Assembly: GCF_032854445.1 (NCBI RefSeq)
Contig: NC_088296.1
Location: 24,924,897-24,988,896 of the forward strand
Direction of reading: 5' to 3'
DNA: 64,000 bases
DNA from: Liolophura sinensis
Taxonomy: Eukaryota; Mollusca; Polyplacophora; Chitonida; Chitonidae
Part shown: piece after piece, positions 56,701 to 63,234 of the stretch
Layout: every line of letters starts with the position of its first letter
Numbering within the stretch: position 1 is the first letter of the stretch
Made by a program: the position numbers and the translations under genes
The notes under the pieces: model-generated
The model's database searches: none
Told to the model about the DNA's origin: nothing
The model's input: the letters and a program-made list of their open reading frames with translations, nothing else

Positions 56701-59700
56701 AATTCAGGTGTCAAAAGATGTGGAATAATGTCAGCAATCGACGAGTGTTAAAAAAATTGCAAATTTCTCTGCTTTCTAAGGTGTAAAATCCGTTGCTGGG
56801 CGCGCCATTATGACGTAAAACACCAACCAAATAAATACATAAATAAATAAATCAACTAATGATTCTACACCAACTAATTTATCAATCAATCATTTATCAT
56901 TTATCCAACAGGAGTTTGACAGGAACCAGGTGCACGTTCATTGGCTGTAACCCCCCAGTCCTTCAATCACTGATTCAGTCAATAAGACATCGTTTCGGGA
57001 ATTGTCATTGTGATTTCTGACCTGGAACGTCCATAATGGTTGACAGCTGGTATACGAATGTCTGTTTCGACACATTGAATCATTTATCATTTATCCAACA
57101 GGTCACGAGTTTGTGATTGACAGGTGGTGGGGTAACTGCTCAACCCGCGGTATCTCCGTCCACAACAGGGCGGCAATCATTGACAGCAGCAACCACATCC
57201 TAGGCATGAAACACCCCTATGAGATCTTCCAGCGTGAAGATATGATGTACAATGGAACAGTGAGTAAAAGCGAAAATAAGTACAAGAAAAATACTCCAGA
57301 TCTGAAATTGAAGTAATTTAAACTAAATTCGAAAAATGGTGCGAGTGGTGACTGTTTTAATCCAGCTCTTGCAGCCTCGGTTGTGAATTTGAAGATAGTT
57401 TGTCAGGTAACTGATGCAGGGTTGTATTTTTATTACTTCGGGCAATCTTTCTTCACGCTTAAACCTCATATCTCTTATATGTGAAACAATCGTAAATTCG
57501 CAATGGCTGTGAATGGGATTACAGCTGTACATGTCATTAGCTAATATTCTTGAGTACAGCGTAAAACATCAATCAAATAAATAAATAAGTAGGATTAGAG
57601 TAAATCCGTAAATAAGAGGTATGGAATTGATCTTGAATTGTGATCTGTTTGGTTGTTGTTTCAGACTACGATCAGAGGTCTCCCTGTAGAAATATACAGT
57701 GGTATGCGAAACAAAACTCAAGTGTCAGTGTATTACTTACGCGTAAGTGAGATTTATATGAAGTCCCCGTGTCTTAAAGAATGTCAGTTAACTGCTAAGT
57801 TTAGTTGACTCATCTGTTGAAAACGTTTGTCTGTTCAGTTTCCTCTCCATCTGCTTTGTTTCTTGTTCATTTGTCTGCTTTCCCCTCCATCTGTTTTGTT
57901 TCCTCTGCTTCTTTGTGGCTTCTTCTGCATCTGTGCAGCTTTCTACACATACGTTTTTCTTTCCATCTGGTGGGTGCCCTACCATGTGTTTATTTGGTTT
58001 CCTCGCCATCTGGACGATTTCCTCTCTATGTCATCTACCAGGCATCATTCTCCATCCACCAGACCTGACTGCCCGTCTACTATACATGATTCCTCATCTA
58101 TCACACATGATTCCCAATCCACCAGACATAATTCCTCATCCACCAGACATGATTCCCAATCCACCAGACATGATTTCTCATCCACCAGACATGATTCCCA
58201 ATCCACCAGACATAATTCACCATCCAACAGACATAATTCTTCATCCACCAGACTCCATTCTCAATCCACCAGCCATAGTTCCTTATCCACCAGACATGAT
58301 TCCCCATCCAACGGACATGATTCTACATCTACCAGACATAATTCACCATCCAACACACATAATTCCACATCTATCAGACATGATCCGCCTTCCACCAGAC
58401 ACGAGTCCTCATCCACCAGACACGAGTCCTCATCCAGCAGACACGATTCCCCATTCACCAGACATGATTCCCCATCTAATAGACATGATTCCACATCTAT
58501 CAAACATGATCCGCCATCCACCAGACACGAGTCCTCATCCACCAGACATAGTTTCCCATCTACCAGACACGATTCCCCATCCAACAGACACGATTCCCCA
58601 TCTACCAGACCTGATTCTAAAGCCATCAGACCTGATCCCCCATCCATTAGACACGATCTCCGTCCACCAGACATAATTCCTTATCCACCAGGCACGATTC
58701 CCCATCCACCAGACGTCATTCCCCATCCAGCCACAGTATTTTGAACACTTTGTACAATCCACACTTACAGTTAACCCTGAGGTAGTAGGGTGTGATTGAA
58801 GGCATACAGTAGAGAGAGAAAGGCCAGAGGAACGACGACAGTCTGACAGACATACAGCATAGAGAGTAAAACCAGAGCAGCGACGACAGTGTGATAGACG
58901 TGCAGCGACGACAGTGTCATAGACGTGCACCATAGAGAGTAAGACCAGAGCAGCAACGACAGTCTGATAGCTGACAAGTGGTTACACGTAACCGGTGAAA
59001 TATGGCCTCTCGTCAATTTCTCATGGTTCATTCTAACTGTTCATGCAAATGCTTAAATATTAGCAAATCACACTCCCCTTGGCCCCGTGGTTTAAGCAGA
59101 ATTAGGTAAAAAAAATGCAGTGATATTGATGTCAATTTAATTGACGTTGTAATGTTTCACTATACATTCCAGGTGATTCGCCTGCTAACTTAACACACGT
59201 AAAAAATTACATTTTTCCAGAATCCATGGGGCTCTGTTACTGAACAGGACGAACATCCGCAAGAGGGCGTACCGGTCGCCATGAACTTCACCGGCTATGA
59301 CAAGGCGGTACGTCGGTCAAGTTTTCCAGTTTGACGCCACTATGCTTCAGTTTGTTCAATATATTGCTCCAAAATGGCCACAAAATAGCCTCAGTACTGT
59401 TTGTTTATTCATCTATTTATTTATTTATTTATTTCTTTGGTGTTTTACGCCGTACTCAAAAATATTTCACTTATACGACGGGGCCAGCATTATGGTGGGT
59501 AGAAACCGGGCAGAGCCCGGGGAAAACCCACGACCATCCGAAGGTTGCTGAGTGACCTTCCCACGTACGACCGGAGAGGAAGCCAGCATGAGCTGGACTT
59601 GAACTCACATCGACCGCATTGGTGAGGGACTCCTTGGTCATTAGTCTGCGCTAGCTCGCTAACCAACTGAGCCAGTACTTTTTTGTGTTTTTATCCTCTG

Positions 59701-62293
59701 TAAAAATACTGCTGAAAACCGTGCCTGGAATCTGGATGAAACTGTTTTTCAGATGATATCTGCTTTGTTGAAACATGATCAGCTCCTTGTCATTTCGATG
59801 TTGGGTGTATCCTTATATCGCGATAAAGGCGATGAACACGTGAAATTCTGTAACTTTTTCTCTACATTCACAAGAAATCAAATAGCCTGTGTCCCTCCCT
59901 CCAACCCCTAACCCTCCATCTTACCAAAATAATTTTTATTTCATTTGTTTATCTCGTAACTACTTCCCTTAAGACCATAATGAGGGCCTCCGTAGCCGAT
60001 GGGTTAGGGTGCGAGTTCGAAGCCAGCTGATGCTGGCTTCCTCACCGGCTGTACGTGGGAGGTCTGACAGCCACCAACAAATGGTCGTGGGTTTCCCCCG
60101 GGTTCTGCCGGTTTCCACCCACCTAATGCTGGCCGCCGTCGTATAAGTCAAATATTTGTGAGTACAGCGTAAAACAACAATCAATAAATAACATAAATAA
60201 TAAAACCATATTCTTCGCCCTGGTGTTCCTTTACACGTACCTTTTATATGCAGGGGATGAGAGTGTCACGGCGGATAAACATCTACGACTTTACCAAAGA
60301 CCACACAGAGCTTAGCACGGTGCCAGTCTACAGTTGCTTTAAACGGTTCAGAACTGTGAATTTTCGTCTTGATGGTGAGAACATTGTTTATTCATTGGTT
60401 TACCAGCCTTTTTTCCACATTTAACATCATTGTTTATTTATTGTTTTACCATCGTTTCGTTTCAACAATATCATCATTGTTTATTCATTGGTTTACCAGC
60501 ATTTCGTCTCAACAGTAAGGTCATTGTTTATTCATCGGTTTACCAGCGATAGTAATGTCATTAATTCAACAGTAACGTCGTTAATTCAACGGTTGCGTCA
60601 TTAATTCAACAGTAACGTCATTAATTCAACGGTAATGTCGTTTCAACAGTGTTGTGATATATAATAATGAAGTCGAGGCATCACCACATAAATGTAAACG
60701 GTTTCACATTCTTTCGATCCACTTGCTGAAGTCATTATGAATGACGTACCTGTCTTAAGCAGTATATACTGTGACAGAATTGTTTATCCACTGGTTTACC
60801 AGCTTATAACTGAAACAGACAATATCAGAATCGTCTCTTCTTCTCTCAATTCCCGCTCGCGTTTTGTATATACATGTAAATGATGTTGATACAGAGCGGT
60901 TAATACATCCCTTTACTCTACGGATCTGGCGTCTCCAGTTAGTCCCGTGCCAAACTAACTTCGAAGGTAATATCCTAACGAACTCGCGCGGTGGCAGAAA
61001 TTTTTACATACCCTTCCCACTATTAGCCAACAAATGATCTAGGACAGACACGCGAACACGAGTATATCTGAAAACACGAAAATCTTCATTTGATGCTCGA
61101 TTTCACGTTGCCGCAAATGAGCTTCGCCTTTTAAACAGTCGGTGACACTGAGGTGGCCCTTTGAGCTGTCTAATGTACGTTGTTGACCACCTGTCCTTCA
61201 AACACTCTTGTGCCGATGAAGGTGTAGAAGAGAAGTCAAATAAACCAAGCACAGTTCACCAATGCATAGTACCGGTACCAATTATACTATGATTGTAAAC
61301 GTGTACAATTGTCGATGGTGTCGTGTGATAGTTTGTGACAGTAGGCGTGGCTCGTGTGGTAGTTTGTGACAATAAGTGTGGCTCGTGTGGTAGTTTGTTA
61401 CAGTAAGTGTGGCTCGTCTGGTAGTTTGTCACAGTAAGTGTGGCTCGTGTGGCAGTTTGTGACAATAAGTGTGGCTGGTGTAATAGCTGGTAACAATGAG
61501 TGTGGGTCGTGTGGTAGTTTGTGCCAGTAAGTGTGGCTCGTGTGGTAGTTTGTGACTATAACTGTGGCATCTGTTGTTCTTTGTGACAATAGGTGTGCTT
61601 GTCTTCCACCACTTGATGTGGTGTGGTATACATTCCATGTACGTTCCCATGAAAGTTTTGTCAGTAACTTGCCAAAGGTCGTCGGTTTATGTGAATGTCA
61701 TTGTCTATGTGAAAACCCCTGAGCGTGACTTTTTAAACCACAGTCAAATCAATACATAAATATTTGAAATCAACACAGATGTATTTAATTATTTGATTGG
61801 TGTTTTACGTCTTGCTCCAGGATGTTTCACTTAGTCCCACTTAGTATTGTATTAGTATTTTCACTTAGTATGGTAGGAGGAAATCGGACAGATTCCGGGA
61901 GAAACACACAACCATCTGCTGACAGGCCTTCCATGGTACGCCTGGAGGGAAAGCCAGCATGAGCTGGACTTAAACTCACCACGACAGCATTGGTGAGAGG
62001 TTCTTGGGTCATTGCGCCATGTTGTCGTGTTAACCACTTCGGCCGTCGATCTGCCCGCGTTTCTCCCACCATAAGGCTGGCCACTGTCGTATAAGTGAAA
62101 TGTTCTCAAGCTCGACCTAAGCCAATAATCCACAAAATTAAAGGCAATTCATTTCATAATCTGTCATTTTTTGATTCATTTTACAGACAACCTTGGAATC
62201 CATCGCTTCTCTGGCGTCTCTGTGAAGTACTCTATCACAACACAGATAGCCAAAGCCATGAACGTCTCCTTCTTTAGAGTGAAAATCACGAGT
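47581..62293 (+). CDS. Gene B: LolA-like family paralogue of gene A (7 exons seen)
   Basis: The exons join as 47581-47706, 47912-48035, 57102-57259, 57665-57742, 59221-59307, 60254-60374 and 62187-62293. They give 267 codons with consistent phases (0,1,0,0,0,1,0). The predicted protein begins with a hydrophobic stretch ending AIWVLTSAHVG, a likely signal-peptide remnant. Then come FSLRMESIDHKG, VVDYAGKFMRSD and LIVINDFNTGHEFVID followed by Cys, the layout I associate with LolA-like ectodomains. TIRGLPVEIYSG, PWGSVTEQ and NIYDF..C match gene A exon for exon. The 5' exon with the initiator Met and the 3' exons are missing. A 9-kb transposon-filled intron splits the second and third exons. No frame-disrupting change was seen in the exons. 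Confidence 0.8.
47729..47905 (+). repeat. duplicated acceptor region before exon B2
   Basis: The 17-mer cagcacgtggtagatta, which spans the exon B2 acceptor (47909-47925), also occurs at 47729-47745. Between them are two direct copies of a roughly 75-bp unit (47746-47815 and 47822-47900; 'cattttattgctgattct' in both). Splicing to the upstream copy would read into TAA after seven codons. Confidence 0.85.
47912..48035 (+). CDS. Gene B exon B2
   Basis: A 124-bp exon, phase 0 to 1, between GCTATTTTCAG and GTAAGT. It encodes HVVDYAGKFMRSDLSPRSG then RPLIVINDFNTG. Codon use is GC-richer than the flanking introns. Confidence 0.85.
48052..48120 (-). mobile_element. SINE family 1, short fragment
   Basis: The reverse tail (tttatttacttatttattta), 'gattggagtcttacgt' and then 'ccacgaccatccgcagg' with the middle deleted. 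Confidence 0.8.
48184..48222 (+). repeat. diverged duplicate of the exon B2 3' end and donor
   Basis: Aligned to 48006-48044 without gaps, 29 of 39 positions match by eye. The donor GTAAGT has become CTAAGC. The SINE fragment at 48052 lies between the two copies. Confidence 0.6.
48223..48880. other. intron B2, GC-richer unassigned segment
   Basis: A minus-strand frame from 48599 to 48366 encodes MAQQAISERREISMNECVVC and continues with several Lys and His residues. The CxxC pair recalls zinc-binding mobile-element proteins, but one CxxC proves nothing. It could be part of the Polinton-like insertion, a first exon on the minus strand, or chance. Confidence 0.3.
48885..49230 (+). pseudogene. 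LINE reverse transcriptase C-terminal fragment (Jockey/CR1-like)
   Basis: The frames shift, but the order VKDLGITLTSNLS, then MLGFLKRSC, then SLYRSLFRSILEYGS, then KKFIKYLCFK follows the thumb and C-terminal region of Jockey/CR1-type LINE reverse transcriptases. A C-run at 49091-49109 interrupts it where an aromatic residue of the usual I-W pair is expected. There is no N-terminal RT or endonuclease here, so this is a 5'-truncated, dead LINE copy in gene B intron B2. Confidence 0.7.
49091..49109 (+). repeat. poly-C run
   Basis: Nineteen consecutive C residues inside the LINE fragment, and likely length-variable. Confidence 0.9.
49370..51355 (+). pseudogene. Polinton/Maverick-like protein-primed family B DNA polymerase, broken
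   Basis: Frames are interrupted by stops and shifts (near 49564, 49711, 50194, 50240, 50456, 50645 and 50788). From left to right: a Cys/His segment with RDHCHITGKYRGAAHNA (about 49615-49670); the exonuclease-side block with SCIPNNTQEYYSF and GQLRFVDSAQFL (49760-49850); a TDVLLLADVFEAFR block (50140-50180); motif A as LDANKLYGW (50430-50456); and motif C as YSDTDILLL (51014-51040), where the usual Ser after the second Asp is Ile. The sequence right after motif A appears deleted. Such enzymes replicate Polintons and related virus-like elements from a terminal protein. It sits in gene B intron B2 in sense orientation and cannot encode an active enzyme. Confidence 0.85.
51440..51865 (-). pseudogene. 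Polinton-type integrase, C-terminal part
   Basis: The minus frame contains DPVWSLDVYRLQRSVTKPDN, PVVYYLLDGPQRGFVREELL and VPPDTQLLPEGVLQ. In Polinton/Maverick retroviral-type integrases, the C-terminal DNA-binding domain has the same order: a D-P-V-W-S start, a V-Y-Y-L strand and a REEL box. The zinc and catalytic DDE domains are absent, so this is a 3' remnant. Convergence with the polymerase is compatible with one Polinton-like element. The call rests on pattern memory. Confidence 0.6.
51866..52200. other. spacer between integrase remnant and RT remnant
   Basis: No protein could be assigned. Short open frames exist on both strands with no family signal. Confidence 0.35.
52216..53265 (+). 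pseudogene. Penelope-like reverse transcriptase, broken
   Basis: Three frame blocks (52216-52599, about 52680-52909 and 52900-53265) carry RT motifs in order: KARFIAGSRSFTTK; WDFSTRCTT (motif A, usually YDFSTLYTT); GIPMGTNCGP (motif B, about 52698); and RCINDLL at 52826, where the usual YIDD has lost its first catalytic Asp. Then DSPDGTSYLDLYLY and APAYGVYISRLVAF. The GIPMGTNCGP and AYGVYISRLV pattern is that of a widespread invertebrate RT group I place near Penelope-like elements. DIRS-like or another RT class is the alternative. The lost Asp and the frame breaks make it inactive. Confidence 0.7.
53266..53930 (+). other. non-coding sequence downstream of the RT remnant
   Basis: Probably the 3' region of the RT element. 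The end (53872-53927; 'tggtatacgaatgtccgata') resembles 57014-57068 next to exon B3. Confidence 0.45.
53931..54433. other. unassigned coding-like remnant, probably virus-like element
   Basis: GC-richer than the surrounding intron. Minus-strand frames overlap: one has SLERVRQEIRAAIKNLMCHT (near 54275-54330), another LVWIGGPDIYIGDFIQFWWF-like text (near 54090-54150; first residue read as Met by the alternative start). The frames do not join without shifts. I do not recognise the protein. Confidence 0.35.
54434..54742 (+). CDS. unassigned 102-codon ORF
   Basis: The sequence includes LGPNALPDPFYVLPGLRIGW and KDVTVVVKLLKVGPIKVETT. The composition looks like real protein with alternating hydrophobic strands. 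It has no signal peptide or membrane helix. It sits between the RT remnant and the helical ORF on the same strand, with GC-rich codons, so it most likely belongs to the virus-like insertion. The true start is unknown and the ORF may be a fragment. Confidence 0.35.
   Translation: MQSIIILDIVLGPNALPDPFYVLPGLRIGWSEEHVGKDVTVVVKLLKVGPIKVETTVENAQAPATQSVQMCRIILEHGIQLKRVRIRTSRRSEPHYSRQVWD
54755..55135 (+). pseudogene. helical protein of a Polinton-like or related element, one in-frame stop
   Basis: The frame is open from before 54755, stops at TAA 54998-55000, and resumes in the same frame to TAG at 55133-55135. It starts with a small-residue stretch (AAPIAIGMEGAAF) and continues SRRLAANGKKHNEIRLLAES, KLNTMTDHLSTALIDGTIS, ETEFRLILGEVEK and then, after the stop, REMKQQIRAG. 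I recall similar Gly-rich-plus-helical proteins (KHNEI... LNTV... ALTDGxIS..EF) next to virus-like elements in cnidarians and molluscs. Their function is not known to me. Confidence 0.5.
55206..55442 (+). CDS. 78-aa ORF: hydrophobic N-terminus plus coiled coil
   Basis: An ATG start, a moderately hydrophobic segment (LAHMLAVASIAVKWSAFMYM), then a heptad-like helix (EITVKEQTCEIARLREKIGD, then EITQLSEDLDDLQRSY). The heptads suggest a membrane-associated coiled coil. It lies in line with the preceding helical ORF, so it is probably another small gene of the same element. Not recognised. Confidence 0.4.
   Translation: MCAPTPLAHMLAVASIAVKWSAFMYMMHRLYCTEITVKEQTCEIARLREKIGDHVYEITQLSEDLDDLQRSYNIVRAA
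55454..55594 (+). CDS. 46-aa basic Arg/Ser-rich ORF
   Basis: ATG to TAA, 12 bp after the previous ORF. It encodes MPLTLQKSRSRTTGRPPATS, KPRARRAPLSVLGGTGARES and LSLNKV. The Arg-rich N-terminal half suggests nucleic-acid binding. Small basic core proteins are known in adenovirus-like and Polinton-related elements, but there is no sequence evidence for that identity here. The DNA is markedly GC-rich compared with the introns. Confidence 0.35.
   Translation: MPLTLQKSRSRTTGRPPATSKPRARRAPLSVLGGTGARESLSLNKV
55595..56157. other. GC-rich tail of the insertion, then AT-rich intron
   Basis: 55612-55797 has a frame with MGFSRGELAMYVKGYPFRHS and GIRGSLLGASAARYNRFART, possibly another small ORF of the element. 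After about 55800 the base composition drops back to AT-rich, which suggests the right edge of the insertion. Confidence 0.35.
56158..56500. repeat. about 117-bp higher-order repeat made of 29- and 43-bp subunits (about 3 copies)
   Basis: Subunits contain gccgttacacgattgtaggt, gcagcattttactataattg and gccattaggccattata. They alternate (one type has 'taccacaataatt'). Confidence 0.8.
56793..56851 (+). mobile_element. SINE family 1 3'-end fragment
   Basis: 'gccattatgacgtaaaacac' and an (aaat)n tail, with the middle deleted. Confidence 0.6.
56888..57102 (+). repeat. duplicated acceptor of exon B3 around a 165-bp insert
   Basis: The 25 bp spanning the acceptor (57078-57102) also occur exactly at 56888-56912. 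The upstream copy continues gagtttgacagg, which resembles exon B3 'gagtttgtgattgacagg' with a gap. The insert contains 57014-57068, which is similar to the tail of the RT element. Confidence 0.8.
57102..57259 (+). CDS. Gene B exon B3
   Basis: A 158-bp exon, phase 1 to 0, with acceptor TTATCCAACAG and donor GTGAGT. It encodes HEFVIDRWWGNCSTRGISVH, then SNHILGMKHPYEIF and REDMMYNGT. The single Cys and the FVID strand fit a LolA-like module. NCS and NGT are N-glycosylation sequons. The counterpart in gene A is outside the window. Confidence 0.87.
57541..57588 (+). mobile_element. SINE family 1 3'-end fragment
   Basis: 'aatattcttgagtacagcgt' followed by 'aaaacatcaatcaaataaat'. Confidence 0.8.
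57665..57742 (+). CDS. Gene B exon B4
   Basis: 26 codons, phase 0 to 0, with acceptor TGTTTCAG and donor GTAAGT. It encodes TTIRGLPVEIYSGMRNKTQ then VSVYYLR, and is the counterpart of exon A1. The I-R-G-[LI]-P core is the strongest link to the LolA-like family. NKT is a sequon. Confidence 0.88.
57816..58737. repeat. 21-bp tandem array (about 33 copies) with a diverged C/T-rich head
   Basis: From 58040 the unit is gacatgattccccatccacc plus a. Since 21 is a multiple of three, the + strand is open for 305 and 253 codons in two frames and minus frames are also long. The 305-codon frame reads a hydrophobic start and then RHDSPST-type heptapeptides. It lies between exons B4 and B5 and no splice sites support it, so I treat it as repeat DNA. 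Confidence 0.93.
58799..59150 (+). mobile_element. dispersed element carrying about 4 units of the 49-bp satellite, copy 3
   Basis: 58799-58968 has diverged units (gcatagagagtaaaaccaga, 'gcgacgacagtgtgataga'). 58969-59150 matches the flank at 39820 ('ctgatagctgacaag', GGTTACACGTAACC, 'ttaagcagaattaggtaaaa'). It lies just before exon B5. Confidence 0.78.
59221..59307 (+). CDS. Gene B exon B5
   Basis: 29 codons, phase 0 to 0, with acceptor ATTTTTCCAG and donor GTACGT. It encodes NPWGSVTEQDEHPQEGVPVA then MNFTGYDKA, and is the counterpart of exon A2. NFT is a sequon. Confidence 0.87.
59402..59672 (-). mobile_element. SINE family 1, near full length
   Basis: It runs from the tail (tatttatttatttatttctt) through 'cgccgtactcaaaaatattt', 'ccacgaccatccgaaggttg', 'gccagcatgagctggactt' and 'caccgcattggtgaggga'-like text to 'ctcgctaaccaactgagcca', the reverse of the tRNA-like head. 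Confidence 0.93.
59673..59983. other. gene B intron B5, unique sequence
   Basis: Nothing recognisable between two SINE copies. Confidence 0.5.
59984..60201 (+). mobile_element. SINE family 1, internal deletion near the head
   Basis: 'ggcctccgtagccgatgggt' is joined to 'gagttcgaagccagctgatg', then the normal body and a 3' end with an ataa-type tail. Confidence 0.9.
60254..60374 (+). CDS. Gene B exon B6
   Basis: A 121-bp exon, phase 0 to 1, with acceptor TATATGCAG and donor GTGAGA. It encodes GMRVSRRINIYDFTKDHTE, then STVPVYSCFKRF and TVNFRLDG. It is the counterpart of exon A3. Its last 16 bases and donor are echoed by the 47-bp repeat that follows. Confidence 0.87.
60358..60553 (+). repeat. 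47-bp repeat (about 4 units) spanning the exon B6 donor
   Basis: The first unit is exon end plus donor (ttttcgtcttgatg|gtgaga). A later unit at about 60501 reads tttcgtctcaaca|gtaagg. Each is followed by 'cattgtttattcatyggttt' and 'accagc'. The middle units are more diverged. Confidence 0.75.
60547..60650. repeat. 20-bp tandem array (about 5 copies)
   Basis: The unit is gtcattaattcaacagtaac, following directly on the 47-bp repeat. Confidence 0.85.
60651..61314. other. gene B intron B6, unique sequence
   Basis: No gene, RNA or array was recognised. Confidence 0.45.
61315..61600. repeat. 31-bp tandem array (about 9 copies)
   Basis: The unit is tgtggctcgtgtggtagttt followed by gtgacagtaag. 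Minus frames with THTYCHKLPHEP-type peptides arise from the repeat. Confidence 0.93.
61616..61765 (+). repeat. SINE-like repeat family 3 copy
   Basis: It has 'cagtaacttgccaaaggtcg', then 'gagcgtgactttttaaacca' and an ata-rich tail, as in 896-1052. Confidence 0.5.
61785..62125. mobile_element. two SINE family 1 parts in opposite orientation
   Basis: 61785-62048 is a minus-strand copy from its tail (aattatttgattggtgtttt) to the head region (gttaaccacttcggcc). 62050-62125 is a plus-strand 3' part ('tttctcccaccataaggctg', 'cgtataagtgaaatgttctc'). The join is directly after the minus head. Confidence 0.8.
62187..62293 (+). CDS. Gene B exon B7
   Basis: A 107-bp exon, phase 1 to 0, with acceptor TCATTTTACAG and donor GTAAGT. 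It encodes DNLGIHRFSGVSVKYSITTQ, IAKAMNVS and FFRVKITS. It is the counterpart of exon A4. Its 3' end and donor belong to the first unit of the 89-bp array. Confidence 0.87.
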
Positions 62294-63010
62294 GTAAGTA
62301 GGCTGACAGCATGTGAAAATGTAATACTGTGTGTTGATGTAAGATAATGACTGTGTCCCTCCTTATGGTGACAACCACGGGTGTAAGTGAGCTGTCAGTG
62401 GGCTGACAGCAAGTGAAAATGTAATATTGTGTGGTGATGTAAAACAATGACTGTGCCCCTCCTCAGGGTGACAATCACGGGTGTAAGTGGGCTGGCAGCA
62501 TATAGAAATGTAATACTGTGTGGTGATGTAAGACAAGGACTGTGAGCGTCCCTTTTCTCAGAGTGACAATCACGGGTGCAAGTGGTATGACAGCAAGTGA
62601 CAATGTAATACTGTGCAGTGATGTAAAACAATGACTGTGCCCCCCCCCCATTGTGACAATCACGGGTGTAAGTGGGCTGACAGCATATAAAAATGTAATA
62701 GTGTGTGGTGATGTAAAACAAGGACTGTGTCCCTCCTTAGGGTGACAGTCACGGGTGTAAGTGGGCCGACAGCGAATGAAAATGTAATACTGTGTGGTGA
62801 TGTAAAACAAGGACTGTGTCCCTCCTTAGGGTGACAGTCACGGGTGTAAGTAGGCTGACAGCGAATGAAAATGTAATACTGTGTGGTGATATAAAACAAG
62901 GACTGTGTCCCTCCTTAGGGTGACAGTCACGGGTGTAAGTGGGCCGACAGCATGTGACAAAGTAATAGTGTGTGGTGATGTAAAACAATGAATGTGTCCC
63001 TCCTCAGGGT
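62276..63010 (+). repeat. 89-bp tandem array (8 units) that includes the exon B7 3' end and donor
   Basis: The unit contains gggtgacaatcacgggtgta, agtgggctgacagcatgtga and aaatgtaatactgtgtggtg. The first unit is the coding end 'agagtgaaaatcacgagt' plus GTAAGT at 62294. Copies of the donor lie at 62383, 62483, 62578 (GCAAGT), 62668, 62757, 62846 and 62935. An eighth unit is cut off at 63010. Confidence 0.92.
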
Positions 63011-63041
63011 GACTGTATGCATGCACGCATACATGCTTGGA

Positions 63042-63234
63042 GTTTAACGTCGTACTTAACAATTTTTCCGTCATATGACGACGAGGATTTAGGTATGTGT
63101 GTGTACCTATACTATGCCATCTTGTGGCAAGGCGAGTCATTGCTGTGAAAATGCTGCCGAAGACATCAGACATGGCGCTGCATCCAGTTTCCTTGCTCAG
63201 TGCTCAGGTGCCAAGTGAGGCAGCACCAAGTACC
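63042..63234 (-). mobile_element. dispersed element family 2 copy
   Basis: 'gtttaacgtcgtacttaaca', 'ccgtcatatgacgacg', 'ctgccgaagacatcagacat' and 'caagtgaggcagcacc', as at 41914-42163. Confidence 0.75.
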
